A stretch of DNA of 46,748 nt from Planctomycetota bacterium (GCA_023417655.1 JAEZFD010000002.1:1-46748), one strand, 5' to 3'; positions 17,147 to 28,792 are shown, counted from the stretch's first letter. Notes: generated by a model not told the origin, from the sequence alone. Translations and numbers: made by a program.

Positions 17147-17881
17147 TTAAGTGCCTCCATACGTCGGCCGCTGGGGCCAACCGGCGGGGGAATCCTCAAA
17201 GTCTTCCTGTCGGCCATAGGGCGTGCGGTCGAGCAGGGGATAGGCATCTGTCAGACTTTCGCACCCGCGAGCGTAGGTGGAATAGGTGTGATAAACCTGT
17301 CCATCCATCTGGAAGAAGACACTCAGTCCATGTGATTCTCCTTCGAGGAACCATGGCTCTTCCGTTTTACGGGCTTCCAGTTCAGGTTCCTTACGATAAT
17401 TGTATTGAAGGGAAACAACCTGCCGGTCCAGCGTGACATGAAAGTCATAGTTAAAAGTAGACCCGTAAGAAGAGACCCAGGTTTGGTCCCAGCCTCGCTC
17501 CTGCTTGTACTTCAACAGCTTCTCCAGCGGCGCGCGCGAGACGAGTACATAAGTCGTGTCTCGCTTCTCCAGCATCTCAAGACTGCCGAGTGAATCGACG
17601 AGTCCTGTACAGCCAGAGCACCCCTTGTCCCAGGCCGGGTCGAACATAAAGTGATAAACGATCAACTGACGGCGTCCGGCGAAGAGGTCCAGCAGGCTGA
17701 CTTTCCCGTCGGGGCCGTCGAATTCATAGGACTTCTCGAGCCTGACCATCGGCAGGCGACGGCGTTGTGCATTCACCGCATCGAGTTGTCGGGTGAGCGC
17801 CTTCTCGGCTGCGAGGAGTGCTTTTCGTTCCTGCTCCCATTCTTCTCGGGTCACGATGGGGGGATGGGGAATCGTCGACAT
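17147..17881 (-). CDS. DUF899 family thioredoxin-like protein
   Basis: A 244-residue cytoplasmic protein with the DUF899 layout: an N-terminal charged helix (TREEWEQERKALLAAEKAL), then SLLDLFAGRRQLIVYHFMFDP and a CSGC motif at about 88-91, then a thioredoxin-fold core ending in YARGCESL and a DRTPYGR tail. The family has a thioredoxin-like fold and is of unproven function; the CxxC could act in thiol redox chemistry. The ATG at 17881 is preferred over TTG 17896. It lies 11 bp after the CPAC-motif membrane gene in the same orientation, so the two are likely an operon. It converges with the porin gene 10 bp away. Confidence 0.88.
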   Translation of the reverse strand: MSTIPHPPIVTREEWEQERKALLAAEKALTRQLDAVNAQRRRLPMVRLEKSYEFDGPDGKVSLLDLFAGRRQLIVYHFMFDPAWDKGCSGCTGLVDSLGSLEMLEKRDTTYVLVSRAPLEKLLKYKQERGWDQTWVSSYGSTFNYDFHVTLDRQVVSLQYNYRKEPELEARKTEEPWFLEGESHGLSVFFQMDGQVYHTYSTYARGCESLTDAYPLLDRTPYGRQEDFEDSPAGWPQRPTYGGT

Positions 17882-17892
17882 GATGATCGCTT

Positions 17893-18243
17893 TCAATTGG
17901 AAGAGTGAGGGGGAACTCGTTCAGATTCAGACGGAACTTCGACGGCGAACCGCAATCGGAAGCGTTTGCCCCCGAGAATGCGGAGAGCGGTGAAGACAAC
18001 CAGAATGATACAGACGGACAGCGCCAGCAGACGTAAGAACCCAGCAGTTGAGAACGACAAGGGAACTCCGGTCAGCAATGCGACCCATGGAATCACGCAC
18101 GCGGGGCACTTGGGAAGCAGCCCAATTCCACAGGCGGAAGCGAAGCAGACGAGACTCTGTCGGGAAATGAAGAAACGGTTTGGCGGTGAGCTCTCAGACG
18201 CGTGAGTTGGGATGGAGTTTCTGCAACGGCAGCAGGGCGCCAT
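17893..18243 (-). CDS. small membrane protein with a CPAC motif
   Basis: A 116-residue protein with two or three hydrophobic segments: LVCFASACGIGLLPKCPACVIPWVALL, then FSTAGFLRLLALSVCIILVVFTALRIL. The sequence PKCPACVIPW places two cysteines at the membrane surface in a CPxC arrangement, as seen in MerC-like and other small metal- or thiol-handling membrane proteins. The N terminus has two more cysteines (PCCRCR). GGAG precedes the ATG by seven bases. It is followed 11 bp later by the DUF899 gene, which also carries a CxxC, so a shared redox or metal role is plausible but unproven. No named family is certain. Confidence 0.7.
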   Translation of the reverse strand: MAPCCRCRNSIPTHASESSPPNRFFISRQSLVCFASACGIGLLPKCPACVIPWVALLTGVPLSFSTAGFLRLLALSVCIILVVFTALRILGGKRFRLRFAVEVPSESERVPPHSSN

Positions 18244-18320
18244 GATCGTTCTCCAGCTTTCCGGATTTCACACTTGCCCATTGGGGCGGCAAGAGGCATT
18301 TCTTTCCCCGTAAATGGTCG

Positions 18321-18357
18321 AACGGCCGGACATCGTTTCGACATCCGACCGTTCGAG
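18321..18357. repeat. imperfect inverted repeat after ilvD
   Basis: CGAACGGCCGGACATCG and CGACATCCGACCGTTCG (18321-18337, 18341-18357) form a 17-bp stem with three mismatches and a TTT loop, 70 bp past the ilvD stop codon. No T-tract follows on the minus strand, so it is at best an atypical terminator for ilvD. Confidence 0.4.
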
Positions 18358-18426
18358 ATTTTCAGAATGGACGGCCGGATGGTGAAACACCAGCAGCCGG
18401 GCCATGTTATGGAGTGAGTAAGACGC

Positions 18427-20106
<1,680 letters not shown>

Positions 20107-20335
20107 CGGGGCGCCTGGCCGTCAAATATATTGGTGATTCATATGGAGGAACGCTTCTGCCTGACAGGTCTCCTGATGTCGAGGTTCGGCGTTCAGGGCA
20201 TGCTCCCGGGGAATGGGAACACGTGATCCAGAGAGAAAGTGTGACGAGTCACCCTGCTACCGTCGAGTGAACCCGACCTGAACGTCAGTCGACCAGCGGA
20301 ATTCAGGGCGTTCCGGGGGGATTTCGCCGTCTCTG

Positions 20336-22783
20336 CTACTCTTCCTGTCGGTAGAAACGGTTCGCGACGAGATGTTCCCCACAGAAGAAGACAATGACCA
20401 GAACCATCAGTAACGGATAGACTTCCTGCCCCAGGTCGGCGGCATTGATCCGGTCCTTGAGTTCTTCCAGATTCTGTGCAATCTGATAGCGGTCAGCGCC
20501 CAGCCGGTCATTGAGGTCTTCCAGTGTCAGGCGAGTCAGATCACTTTCTTCCGCAGGGGCGTTGACGCTAAAGACATTGACCGGTTCCCGGGACTGGGGG
20601 TCTACCAGCTGATAATGCCCGGCCTCGACGGCATCCTCGATGCTGACAGCCGTCTCACCGGGCGGGACGATGATGCGTGACTGACGCAGATCAGGCCGCT
20701 TCAACAGCAGTGAGCGCTCTTTTTCGACGGCCGGGAGCGACAGGGTGACCGTCTGGTTCGTCGTGAAGTTATGCCGGTCGTCACTGAACTTCGAAACATA
20801 GTTCGTCATCTGTTCCACGAATGCCAGAAACAGCCATGGCTCTGACAGCGGACTGGAAAGATTTGTCCAGCGCTGATTCGGGTTGTCTGGCAGGTTTACC
20901 GCTGTGGTTAGCATGACACAGCGGCCTTTGCCGTGATGACGTTCCAGAATGGCGGGCCATTGTTCTTCGTCGGAGTAAGTCGCGAGGACTTGGGCTCCCT
21001 CTGCCGGGGTCACCATCCAGAATCGCGAGACATAGATCTGGTTCTCATTCTCGAACAGGGAAAACGCTCCATAGTTCTCCAGTCGTCGAAAGATGGAAAA
21101 CAGCGGATGGTTGCGGTTCTTGACGGAGAATCCCCACTCGCCAATGGGGTGCCACGCATCCGGGGCACCTGGCAGGAACTGTTGAGCCGGGGCTCTTCGA
21201 TAGGAATCGGATTTAATGTCGGTGCTGCCGAGAACAACAATCAGCCCACCCCCCTGTTCGACGTACCGACCCAGTTGCAGCCAGGCGGCGTCAGTCAGTC
21301 GAGGGCAGTTGATTAGCGTGACGACGGGAAACACTTCAAGCGACAACTCCGGGAGCTTGTTGATGGACTCGAAGTGCGGTTTGAACTGATTGAGCGAAGA
21401 ACTCTGTCGATCATGCGGAGCGAGTGCCGCCATCCAGGTTTGCGCGACAGCAGCGTCTGGAGCCAGTACCAGAACGGCAGGAGGTTCTGACACTTCCACT
21501 GAGAAGAATCGTGAATTGTCAAAGCTGAGAGGGTCAGTGCCAACGAGCCGGGCCTGTCCCTGCAGCCAGTTCTGAGTGACTCCACTGATGACGGGGAACT
21601 GCAATGCGGCGGGAAGGCCTGTGTCGAGTCGTGCGGTGATCTGACCTTGCTTAAGAAGTTCTCCCTGCCGGTTCTCCATCAGAAGTTCGATGGTTTGGTT
21701 GGGAATGTCTTCCCCTTGCGACTGGGCTGTTGCGGTCACGATCAAATCGCCACCCAGTGGGATCCGCTCCCCAGACGGGTCGACAGACGTCAGTGCCTGA
21801 TTCCGTCCGTGCGCCTGCCCGACGTCGATGACGTAGAGATTCAGGCCTTTTTCTTTAGCGAGATCGGCGAGCAGAAGTGAACTTCCCGTCGGTCGCCACG
21901 CGGACTTCGCAAGATCGGTCAGGATGTAGATCCGGCGAACAAACCGGTCTTTCGGAACGTTGCCTTCCTGCTCCGGTTGTCCTTCGAGCAGGCGTCGCCG
22001 GTCTTCTACTTGGGTCCGGATCGCTTCTCGCAGTCGGTCATCAATCGGAAGCTGTTCAGCCGCGGGCTGGATGGAATCAAGACGCCGGTTCGCAGCGGCG
22101 ATCGTCGCCTGAAATGGCATCGGTCGATCCTGCGACGTCTCGCCAATGGCGACACGACTTTCCGCAGGGAGAGATTGCAGGTGCTCTTTCGCAATCTTTT
22201 GTGCCCGTTGCAGAGACGTTGTACCTGCTTCGAGGTACGACATGCTGAGACTATTATCGAACAGCAGGACTCCGGCGACGGGAAGGGAAAGAGAGACGGT
22301 TCCCTGCGGTTGACGGTACTCGGCCGCAATGCGTCGCTGATAGGGCCATCCCACCAGTAGCAAAATCGCGACGATCGACCCAATGGTGGTCCAATTTCGC
22401 AGGCGGCTCTGCTTCTGCTGAAGCTGATGTTTTGGAAGTCGCCGAACTGCAGGACGGTTTAGCAGGGCGAAATAAGTGATCATCCCTGCGATGGCGAGTC
22501 CCAGGAGCAACACGGTCTCCCAGGTGGTCAGACCATAGTTCGCCGGCGGAACGGTCGGTCGGGCGAGTGAGAAGACCAGAATCGCGAACGCCAGCATTCG
22601 AAACAGCATCAGAACGATATGCCGCAGCCGGAGGCGACGGACACTTTGTTTCTGTCGTTGTTGCAGCAGACGCAGTGCCGGGAAGACCAACTTCTTCGGC
22701 TTCTGCTTGAACAGGAAGTGGAGAATGACCGGAACGGCGAGCGAGCAGAGTCCGATGAGCAGTGTGGAATTCAGGAAGGACAT
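20336..22783 (-). CDS. BatA/VWA-domain membrane protein
   Basis: An 815-residue inner-membrane protein. The N terminus (LLIGLCSLAVPVILHFLFKQKPKKL in part) is the BatA aerotolerance-type segment, followed by TM helices near 55-75, 88-108 and 132-147. A von Willebrand A domain begins near residue 168 and keeps the MIDAS metal site DNSLS (176-180). A further alpha/beta domain around 440-520 (VVTLINCPRLTDAAWLQL, GGGLIVVLGS) resembles a glutamine-amidotransferase-like fold seen in related planctomycete proteins. A last TM (YPLLMVLVIVFFCGEHLVA) anchors the C terminus. Such proteins usually accompany MoxR ATPase and DUF58 genes, which are absent here. It follows the giant hypothetical gene by 138 bp, co-oriented, so cotranscription is likely. 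Confidence 0.85.
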   Translation of the reverse strand: MSFLNSTLLIGLCSLAVPVILHFLFKQKPKKLVFPALRLLQQRQKQSVRRLRLRHIVLMLFRMLAFAILVFSLARPTVPPANYGLTTWETVLLLGLAIAGMITYFALLNRPAVRRLPKHQLQQKQSRLRNWTTIGSIVAILLLVGWPYQRRIAAEYRQPQGTVSLSLPVAGVLLFDNSLSMSYLEAGTTSLQRAQKIAKEHLQSLPAESRVAIGETSQDRPMPFQATIAAANRRLDSIQPAAEQLPIDDRLREAIRTQVEDRRRLLEGQPEQEGNVPKDRFVRRIYILTDLAKSAWRPTGSSLLLADLAKEKGLNLYVIDVGQAHGRNQALTSVDPSGERIPLGGDLIVTATAQSQGEDIPNQTIELLMENRQGELLKQGQITARLDTGLPAALQFPVISGVTQNWLQGQARLVGTDPLSFDNSRFFSVEVSEPPAVLVLAPDAAVAQTWMAALAPHDRQSSSLNQFKPHFESINKLPELSLEVFPVVTLINCPRLTDAAWLQLGRYVEQGGGLIVVLGSTDIKSDSYRRAPAQQFLPGAPDAWHPIGEWGFSVKNRNHPLFSIFRRLENYGAFSLFENENQIYVSRFWMVTPAEGAQVLATYSDEEQWPAILERHHGKGRCVMLTTAVNLPDNPNQRWTNLSSPLSEPWLFLAFVEQMTNYVSKFSDDRHNFTTNQTVTLSLPAVEKERSLLLKRPDLRQSRIIVPPGETAVSIEDAVEAGHYQLVDPQSREPVNVFSVNAPAEESDLTRLTLEDLNDRLGADRYQIAQNLEELKDRINAADLGQEVYPLLMVLVIVFFCGEHLVANRFYRQEE

Positions 22784-22921
22784 CGGGACTGACGTCGTTG
22801 TGAAGGACTCTGTTCAGGATTCGGCACAGACAGCGACCGGTTTCGTTGTCTGTCGATGGTTGATTCACTCCGAGAAAAGATAGTCGTCAGAGATCTGAAA
22901 GGAGTCAGTGACGACTCCTGT

Positions 22922-25900
22922 TCATGATTCGCCTGATGACAGGCCGTGTTCTTCATCTCTCAAGTCTTCACTTGGAAAGTCATCGCCAGTCTGTTCGCGA
23001 TCTCCAGCCGTGGAACTTCGGGCAGAGTTGCTGCCGCCGATCGCTTCCCGCCATTGCCGGACCTGTTGCTGCAAGTCCTCTCGGGTGATCAGCAATGGCT
23101 GAACTTCGAGATCGGCTTCCATTCCCGGCCGCCCCCCTTCATCAGGGTGCGCTGCGGCGAAGACTTCTCGTTCGAGAGAGCGGAGCCAGTCCGGAACGTC
23201 GATCCCTGATCCCCAGGAATCTTCGAGATACTCATCAACGCCCTCGCGGAGCAGCTGGAATGCGGCAGAAGTTTCCTCATTGCCGGATCGGGCGTCGGCG
23301 ACCGACTGTGAGACCAATGCCAGAATCCGGTTCACAGCCAAAGGCTTGACGAAGCGTTCTTTCAGATGGTCGGCAATCGTCGGCATCCGCATGCCATAGC
23401 GGCGCTGCAGCTTCCGGAGGTCAGCGAGGTGCTGGTCAGCCAGTTCCGACGTCTGAATTTCGAAAGCGGCTTCGCTCAATTCCGCGGCCTCCAGCAGACC
23501 GTTCCGAACAAGGACTTCATGCACAATGATCTGCGGAGTCAGATTCCAGTAGTCGCGATCGTACATCGCTTCGAGTCGCAGGAAATCGAGCAGACTGTAG
23601 ATCATCTCTCCATAGTCGGACTGCGTTGTCGTCGTATTGTATTCCAGGAAGCGATCGAACCGGTCGACGATGATGGAATAGACCTGCTCGAGGCACCACT
23701 CTGCGTCATCGCGATCAATGACTCCTGAGTCGAGATCTTCGAGCAGTCGAATCGGACGCAACGGGTCCTGTTCTTCTTCGAGGTAGTCGAGGAACCAGTC
23801 GACTCCGTTATGCAGGATTGCGCGCAGGTTACCGAGTGTCAGCTGACTGGCATGAAACAGATCATGCCCGTAACGCCGGATGAATTCACTGATCTCTTCC
23901 CACTCGTCCCCTTTGCGAATCCCGTCCACGGCGGAGATCCGCATGGTGCGAGAGTGCTCCAGCCAGATCCAGCGATACTGTTCGAGAATCTGGGCCAGTG
24001 CTTCAATCAGGTCTTCTGTCTCAACTTTGCCATCGGACCACTGGCGTACGCCCTGCACAAGGGATTCGAGGCTGCTGCGCAATGCGATTGCAAACAGACG
24101 GTCGAACTCGGTAATCGCCTGACCTTTCGGGCGATACTTCCGCTCCATTCGGAACGCGGTCAGCAGCGTATGCCAGGTCTCCCGGAGCAGGCCCAACCGT
24201 GGGAGTTCCCTGAGGAGAAATCGCACCACTGACTGCAGTGCCTGTGTGCGCAGAATCTGCCCGGGGTCTCCGCCATTCTCAAGCGGAATATAAAGCAGGG
24301 GATTGCGTGACAATCGGTTTAACAGAGCCGGGAGCAGGTTGCGGACAGTTGTGACGTCGCGCTGGACGACGGCTCGATAAACCTGAGCCAGCTGCCGGTC
24401 CTGTTCTGTTCCCCGGGGAACGTCGATGTCGTCTGGAATGTTGCCGTGGATCAGACGTTCTGCATTCCTCAAACAGATGAGTGTCGTGATGATCTGATGC
24501 AGCAGATAGAACTTCACCTGCATCTGAATGTCATATTCGACGTTCGAATCGTGGTCACCGGACGATTCCGTGATCTCATGATCCCAGACGGATTCCATGA
24601 GTTCCGCTAGGTCAATCTGCCAGCGCTGGGTCTGACGATGCCAGTGGACGAGCGCATCGACCATGACGCGATCTTGCGTCCATTCGTTGCCTGAGCGATG
24701 CCGTTCGGAGGCGAAGCGGGACGAGGCGAGCTGCCACATCTGCCCGACGGCGTTCAGGAACTTCAGGCGAGGTTCCAGCTGCCGGTTGATCGCTTCGAAC
24801 TCGGTGTTCCGGCCGGCGTTGTCGCCGTCCGCAGTATCTCCCCAGTTGCCATCGTTCGCGCTGTCGCGAAAGACCATGTCGTCATAGGCAGCCTTGAAAA
24901 GGTCGTCGTCTCCGTGGGACTCTTCCGAGGGATCCGACTCCGGGCTGCCAAATTCGAGACTGTCGGTCCTTGGTTTCTGAGCCGAGTCCACGACTCCGCC
25001 CAGTCGCGGCACGCTCCACCATTCTTCTGCGTTCGCTTCGAGGAAGTCGAACATTCGGCGAATGGAGGTGAGTGACTGATGGCCTTCCTGTTTTTCCTTA
25101 TCATTGGCGACAAGCTTGATCCAGCGGATCAGCAGCGAATAAATGGAATGCTGCGGACATTCGACGCCGACCTCATCCAGCTGACTGAGCCATTGCATCA
25201 GCAGCCCCATCGCGGCGATGTAATCTTTGCGCTGCAGAAGGGAGTCGACAACCAGCGCGTATGACTGCGCAGATTGGAACTTCTCGACATGATTCCGCCA
25301 GAAGGAAATATCTCCACTGGCCTCGCCCGCGCGTTGCCATTCAACGAGTGCATTCGAAACGTGTGTCGCAGCTTCCCAGCTGTCCTGACCAGAGACGTCA
25401 GGCAGATCCTCAATGACATCGCTGCCAAAGCGATCCCACCATTCTGCCAGCGACAGATACATCGCCGAAATCTCTTCTCTGAGTGTCACTTGTCCGCGGG
25501 CCGCCGATTCGCCGAGACAGTTGGAAAAGGCGTCGAACACCTGTTCCATCAACGACAGCAGAGTCTCGACCCGATTGTCAGGGATCGCGTCTTCGCGTGA
25601 AGAGAACAACGGGAACTGTCCCTGGAATCCCAGGATGTTCCAAGGGTCGACGAATGCCCCGCAACTGACACCCCGGCGAAGGAGATCCGGGACCTGCTTG
25701 AGATGAGCGAAGGCGTCCGCGACTTTTCCTTGCTCGAGCAGGCGCTGTGTTTGAGAAACCAGACACTCGACTTCGGTTTCCATCCGGATCGATGCGGCGG
25801 GAATGGCGGCAGCCTGTTGCCGACTTGCCTCGGTATAGCCCATCACGGCATAGAGATGAGCGAGTTCCCGGTGCTGGACCTGACGGGCTCCATAACCGGC

Positions 25901-27016
25901 GAGGCGCATATTCAGATACTGCCGGACATGTCCGAACGGCTGCTGGGTTTTCTTTTCCTCTTTCGAGAGCCGTTCGCGCCGGTCTCCTGAAGCAGCCTGC
26001 ATTACGCGTGCATAAAAGTCATCGCGACGACGGGCGACGATGGGCAGCAGCGTGGTTAGCGAGATCGTTGAATCATGCGTAGACGGCCCGGCGCCGCTGA
26101 TGGAACTGGCCATCAACATCGTTCCGCAGAGAGCAGCAGCTGCATCAAACAGCCGTTCAGAGCGGGGTGTTCGCAGCTTCTTGTCGTCGACCCAGTCCTG
26201 CAGAGCGTCAAGAATGATCTTGCGGACGACGAACCGGCGATAGTACCCCCGATTGTCGATCCGGTGCGGATCCCATTCACCGAAAAGATAGTTGGTCCGC
26301 TTGTTGACCGGATGCAGATGGTCATAGGGACGCAAGTCGATAACCAGCTCTTCAAGCCGTTCAAGATCGAAATAGGAATCGTGCAGGATGTCCTGTGGCG
26401 ATTGCCGGAAGAACTCGAATGTCTGCTGAATCAGATCGTGATATTTCCCCCCCGCCACACCGACTCCCATGTAATAAATGGGAATGGGGCGGAACCGTTC
26501 ATGGGAATAGATCTCCATTTTCCGGCCGTTTTCCAGAACGGCGACCGGGCGATAGCCGACATAGTCGTTCAGCTGATGAAGAGCGCCGCCGACAATCCGA
26601 CCTGTTTCCTCCCAGGGGCCTCCCTGAGCCAGCACGGCCTCCAGCAGCGCGGCATAGAAGAACGGATGATCGAAGTCACTGTCGTTCAGGTGGCGCAGCA
26701 GATCAGAATGAAATTCACGATAAGCCTGATACAGATTCTCCAAGCCCAGTTGCACTACAGCCCGGGCCTGCTGCGAATCCGCGAATGCAGGGTGTGTGCC
26801 CGACAGGTCGTCGAGTGTTTTCAGCAGTGTCGTTAACAGCCGCACACGGCGAGACTCATCCTCAGGGAAGACTTCCCAGAGGGAATTGATGTTTCGCAAA
26901 AACTGAGGGTCGGAATTCCCGCTGGAAAAGTTCAGATAGCCAAGCGCATCTTTTGCTGCCACGAGATGGGTGGCCGGCAGTGTCCAGCGAGAATTGACTT
27001 TCTTCCTGGGAGGCAT
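22922..27016 (-). CDS. giant conserved protein of unknown function (1364 residues)
   Basis: One uninterrupted frame encodes a very large cytoplasmic-looking protein with no signal peptide or membrane segment. It is rich in acidic and aromatic residues and predicted helices. Readable landmarks are a lysine/arginine-rich N terminus (MPPRKKVNSRW), PVAVLENGRKMEIYSHERFRP around 190, HPVNKRTNYLFGEWDPHRID near 260, a low-complexity acidic stretch around 670-720 (SLEFGSPESDPSEESHGDDD), and a Ser/Asp-rich end. I recognise no domain or catalytic motif. The ATG at 27016 is preferred; a TTG at 27031 adds five residues. It lies 138 bp upstream of the BatA/VWA gene on the same strand, suggesting a shared operon, and diverges from the plsC-like gene. 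Confidence 0.8.
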   Translation of the reverse strand: MPPRKKVNSRWTLPATHLVAAKDALGYLNFSSGNSDPQFLRNINSLWEVFPEDESRRVRLLTTLLKTLDDLSGTHPAFADSQQARAVVQLGLENLYQAYREFHSDLLRHLNDSDFDHPFFYAALLEAVLAQGGPWEETGRIVGGALHQLNDYVGYRPVAVLENGRKMEIYSHERFRPIPIYYMGVGVAGGKYHDLIQQTFEFFRQSPQDILHDSYFDLERLEELVIDLRPYDHLHPVNKRTNYLFGEWDPHRIDNRGYYRRFVVRKIILDALQDWVDDKKLRTPRSERLFDAAAALCGTMLMASSISGAGPSTHDSTISLTTLLPIVARRRDDFYARVMQAASGDRRERLSKEEKKTQQPFGHVRQYLNMRLAGYGARQVQHRELAHLYAVMGYTEASRQQAAAIPAASIRMETEVECLVSQTQRLLEQGKVADAFAHLKQVPDLLRRGVSCGAFVDPWNILGFQGQFPLFSSREDAIPDNRVETLLSLMEQVFDAFSNCLGESAARGQVTLREEISAMYLSLAEWWDRFGSDVIEDLPDVSGQDSWEAATHVSNALVEWQRAGEASGDISFWRNHVEKFQSAQSYALVVDSLLQRKDYIAAMGLLMQWLSQLDEVGVECPQHSIYSLLIRWIKLVANDKEKQEGHQSLTSIRRMFDFLEANAEEWWSVPRLGGVVDSAQKPRTDSLEFGSPESDPSEESHGDDDLFKAAYDDMVFRDSANDGNWGDTADGDNAGRNTEFEAINRQLEPRLKFLNAVGQMWQLASSRFASERHRSGNEWTQDRVMVDALVHWHRQTQRWQIDLAELMESVWDHEITESSGDHDSNVEYDIQMQVKFYLLHQIITTLICLRNAERLIHGNIPDDIDVPRGTEQDRQLAQVYRAVVQRDVTTVRNLLPALLNRLSRNPLLYIPLENGGDPGQILRTQALQSVVRFLLRELPRLGLLRETWHTLLTAFRMERKYRPKGQAITEFDRLFAIALRSSLESLVQGVRQWSDGKVETEDLIEALAQILEQYRWIWLEHSRTMRISAVDGIRKGDEWEEISEFIRRYGHDLFHASQLTLGNLRAILHNGVDWFLDYLEEEQDPLRPIRLLEDLDSGVIDRDDAEWCLEQVYSIIVDRFDRFLEYNTTTTQSDYGEMIYSLLDFLRLEAMYDRDYWNLTPQIIVHEVLVRNGLLEAAELSEAAFEIQTSELADQHLADLRKLQRRYGMRMPTIADHLKERFVKPLAVNRILALVSQSVADARSGNEETSAAFQLLREGVDEYLEDSWGSGIDVPDWLRSLEREVFAAAHPDEGGRPGMEADLEVQPLLITREDLQQQVRQWREAIGGSNSARSSTAGDREQTGDDFPSEDLRDEEHGLSSGES

Positions 27017-27445
27017 GCGTTCTCGATTCAATCAACCTGTCGCGAACCTTCCCGGCAACGATCCCCCGGGTCAGGTTGTCTGCCTGCCGGAAAAGGGAAG
27101 CCGGGTGAATTCGCACGTCATTCTGTGCTGCAAGGCCATCTCTGTCAGCCGACTGAGTCCTCGACCGACGTCCTTGCAATCGTTCCTCAACCCTATTGTG
27201 ACCGACTTCCCGCAGTTCCGCAAAGGAAGATATGAACAGGGATTTTGGAATTCCTCAGGGAAGCGGCCCCTCTCACCGACTCGGCCGGCGACTTGTCAGT
27301 CCGGAGCTTTCGGAAAAGTCCGGGTCATCCCTGTCGACAGCGGCGAACGGTCAAAAAGGGCGATTGTGCTTTCTTTCGCCGCACTTGAGAATGGGAGAGG
27401 TCCAGTGCGACCGCGCTGGAGAGAATTTATTGGGACGTCACGGCC
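27017..27445. other. divergent intergenic region
   Basis: About 430 bp between the giant gene (minus) and the acyltransferase gene (plus), expected to hold both promoters. Frames crossing it have no family-like pattern, and I see no strong hairpin. Confidence 0.45.
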
Positions 27446-28792
27446 ATGAATCCTCAAGAGTATCAGACTCCGCCTCGCTGGTGGCCTTCCCGGCTGAGTC
27501 CATTTGTGATCCGCCACTTTACCCGCCGCCGAAACCGCGCGCTGAGAAGGCAGGGGATTCGCCGTATTCACGTCCACGGGACGGAAATCGTCAGCGACGC
27601 CATCCGCGAAGGTGCCGGAGTCCTCGTCGTCAGCAATCATTCCTATCACTACGACTCCTTCGTGCTGATGGAGGCCGGTCTCCGCGGGAACTGGCACCCG
27701 CAGATCATGACCGCCTGGCAGGTCTTCATGATGTACCGATGGTTCGGTCGGTGGTCTCTACAGCGACATGGCTGTTTCAGCGTGAACCGGGAAGGACTTG
27801 ATACGAAGGCCTTCAAGCAAGCCATGGAGATTCTCACTCACGGGCGTCACCCGCTGACGATCTATCCGGAAGGTGATATCTACCATTCCAATGACAAGGT
27901 GATGCCGTTTCGTGAAGGAGCGGCCGCAATCGCCCTGATGGCTGCCCGACAGAATGTTCGCCCGATTGTCATGATTCCTTGCGCGATGAAGTGCTTTTAT
28001 TGCGCCGATCCCACTCAGGAACTCCATGACATGATGGGAAAACTGGAAGCCGAATTCCTTTGGCGTCCCCGAGCGGATCTCCCGTTAATCGATCGAATCT
28101 ATCGCTTTGGGGAAGGTCTGCTGTCTCTCAAGGAGATTGAATATCTCGGTCATCCCCGACAAGGTGAACTCCGTGACCGGATCCAATTCCTGGCGTCAGC
28201 CGTGCTGAATCAGGTCCGAGTGCGTCGAGGGTTGCCGATTGCCGGTCACGATCTCGGGGAACAGATCCGTCATCTCCGGAGTCAGATCGTAAAACAGATC
28301 AATCAACTTCAGGAGCAGACGCTCGGTCCTCGTCGAATCCGCGGCCGAAAATCCCGTCAGAATCGACGAGTCAATCTCGCCAAGTCGGCTCGGAATGGCA
28401 CCCTTCTGAAGTCCGACCGACTTCACTTCAATGCTGAGCTGCAGGCACGACAGGTCGATCTGCGGGACCTGTTCTTTGTGACGCAATTGTCGAGTTATCA
28501 CGGCGACTATGCCCTGCAGAAGCCGAGTCTTGAGCGAATGGCCGAGACCATCGACAAGTATGAAGAAGACATCTTTTCGCTGGCGGAGCCGACTCCGCGT
28601 GGGCAGCGCGAGGCCTATGTCCGCTTTGGCCCGGCTCAAGTTGTCTCTCCACACGGTCCGGGTGCTGTGGAACTGACCGAGCGGTGGGAGCACGATGTGC
28701 AACGCCAGCTCGACGAGATTAATCGCCATCATGCCGGAGTCGGCGAGTCGGATCCTGAAGCCGTTACCGCAGCAGTGTTCGCGCAGCCCTGA
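27446..28792 (+). CDS. PlsC-type lysophospholipid acyltransferase with a C-terminal extension
   Basis: A 448-residue protein whose first half is a PlsC/LPLAT domain, which transfers acyl groups to lysophosphatidate or a related acceptor at the inner membrane. Block I is NHSYHYD (64-70), the HX4D catalytic motif; block II is FSVNREG (111-117); block III is YPEGDIY (140-146), where the usual EGT is EGD; block IV is around RPIVMIPCAMKC. The second half (from about 230) is a predicted helical extension with a basic stretch (RRIRGRKSRQNRRVN) and no recognised domain; it nearly doubles the usual length of about 240. The acceptor is unknown. It starts with ATG and looks monocistronic. Confidence 0.85.
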   Translation: MNPQEYQTPPRWWPSRLSPFVIRHFTRRRNRALRRQGIRRIHVHGTEIVSDAIREGAGVLVVSNHSYHYDSFVLMEAGLRGNWHPQIMTAWQVFMMYRWFGRWSLQRHGCFSVNREGLDTKAFKQAMEILTHGRHPLTIYPEGDIYHSNDKVMPFREGAAAIALMAARQNVRPIVMIPCAMKCFYCADPTQELHDMMGKLEAEFLWRPRADLPLIDRIYRFGEGLLSLKEIEYLGHPRQGELRDRIQFLASAVLNQVRVRRGLPIAGHDLGEQIRHLRSQIVKQINQLQEQTLGPRRIRGRKSRQNRRVNLAKSARNGTLLKSDRLHFNAELQARQVDLRDLFFVTQLSSYHGDYALQKPSLERMAETIDKYEEDIFSLAEPTPRGQREAYVRFGPAQVVSPHGPGAVELTERWEHDVQRQLDEINRHHAGVGESDPEAVTAAVFAQP

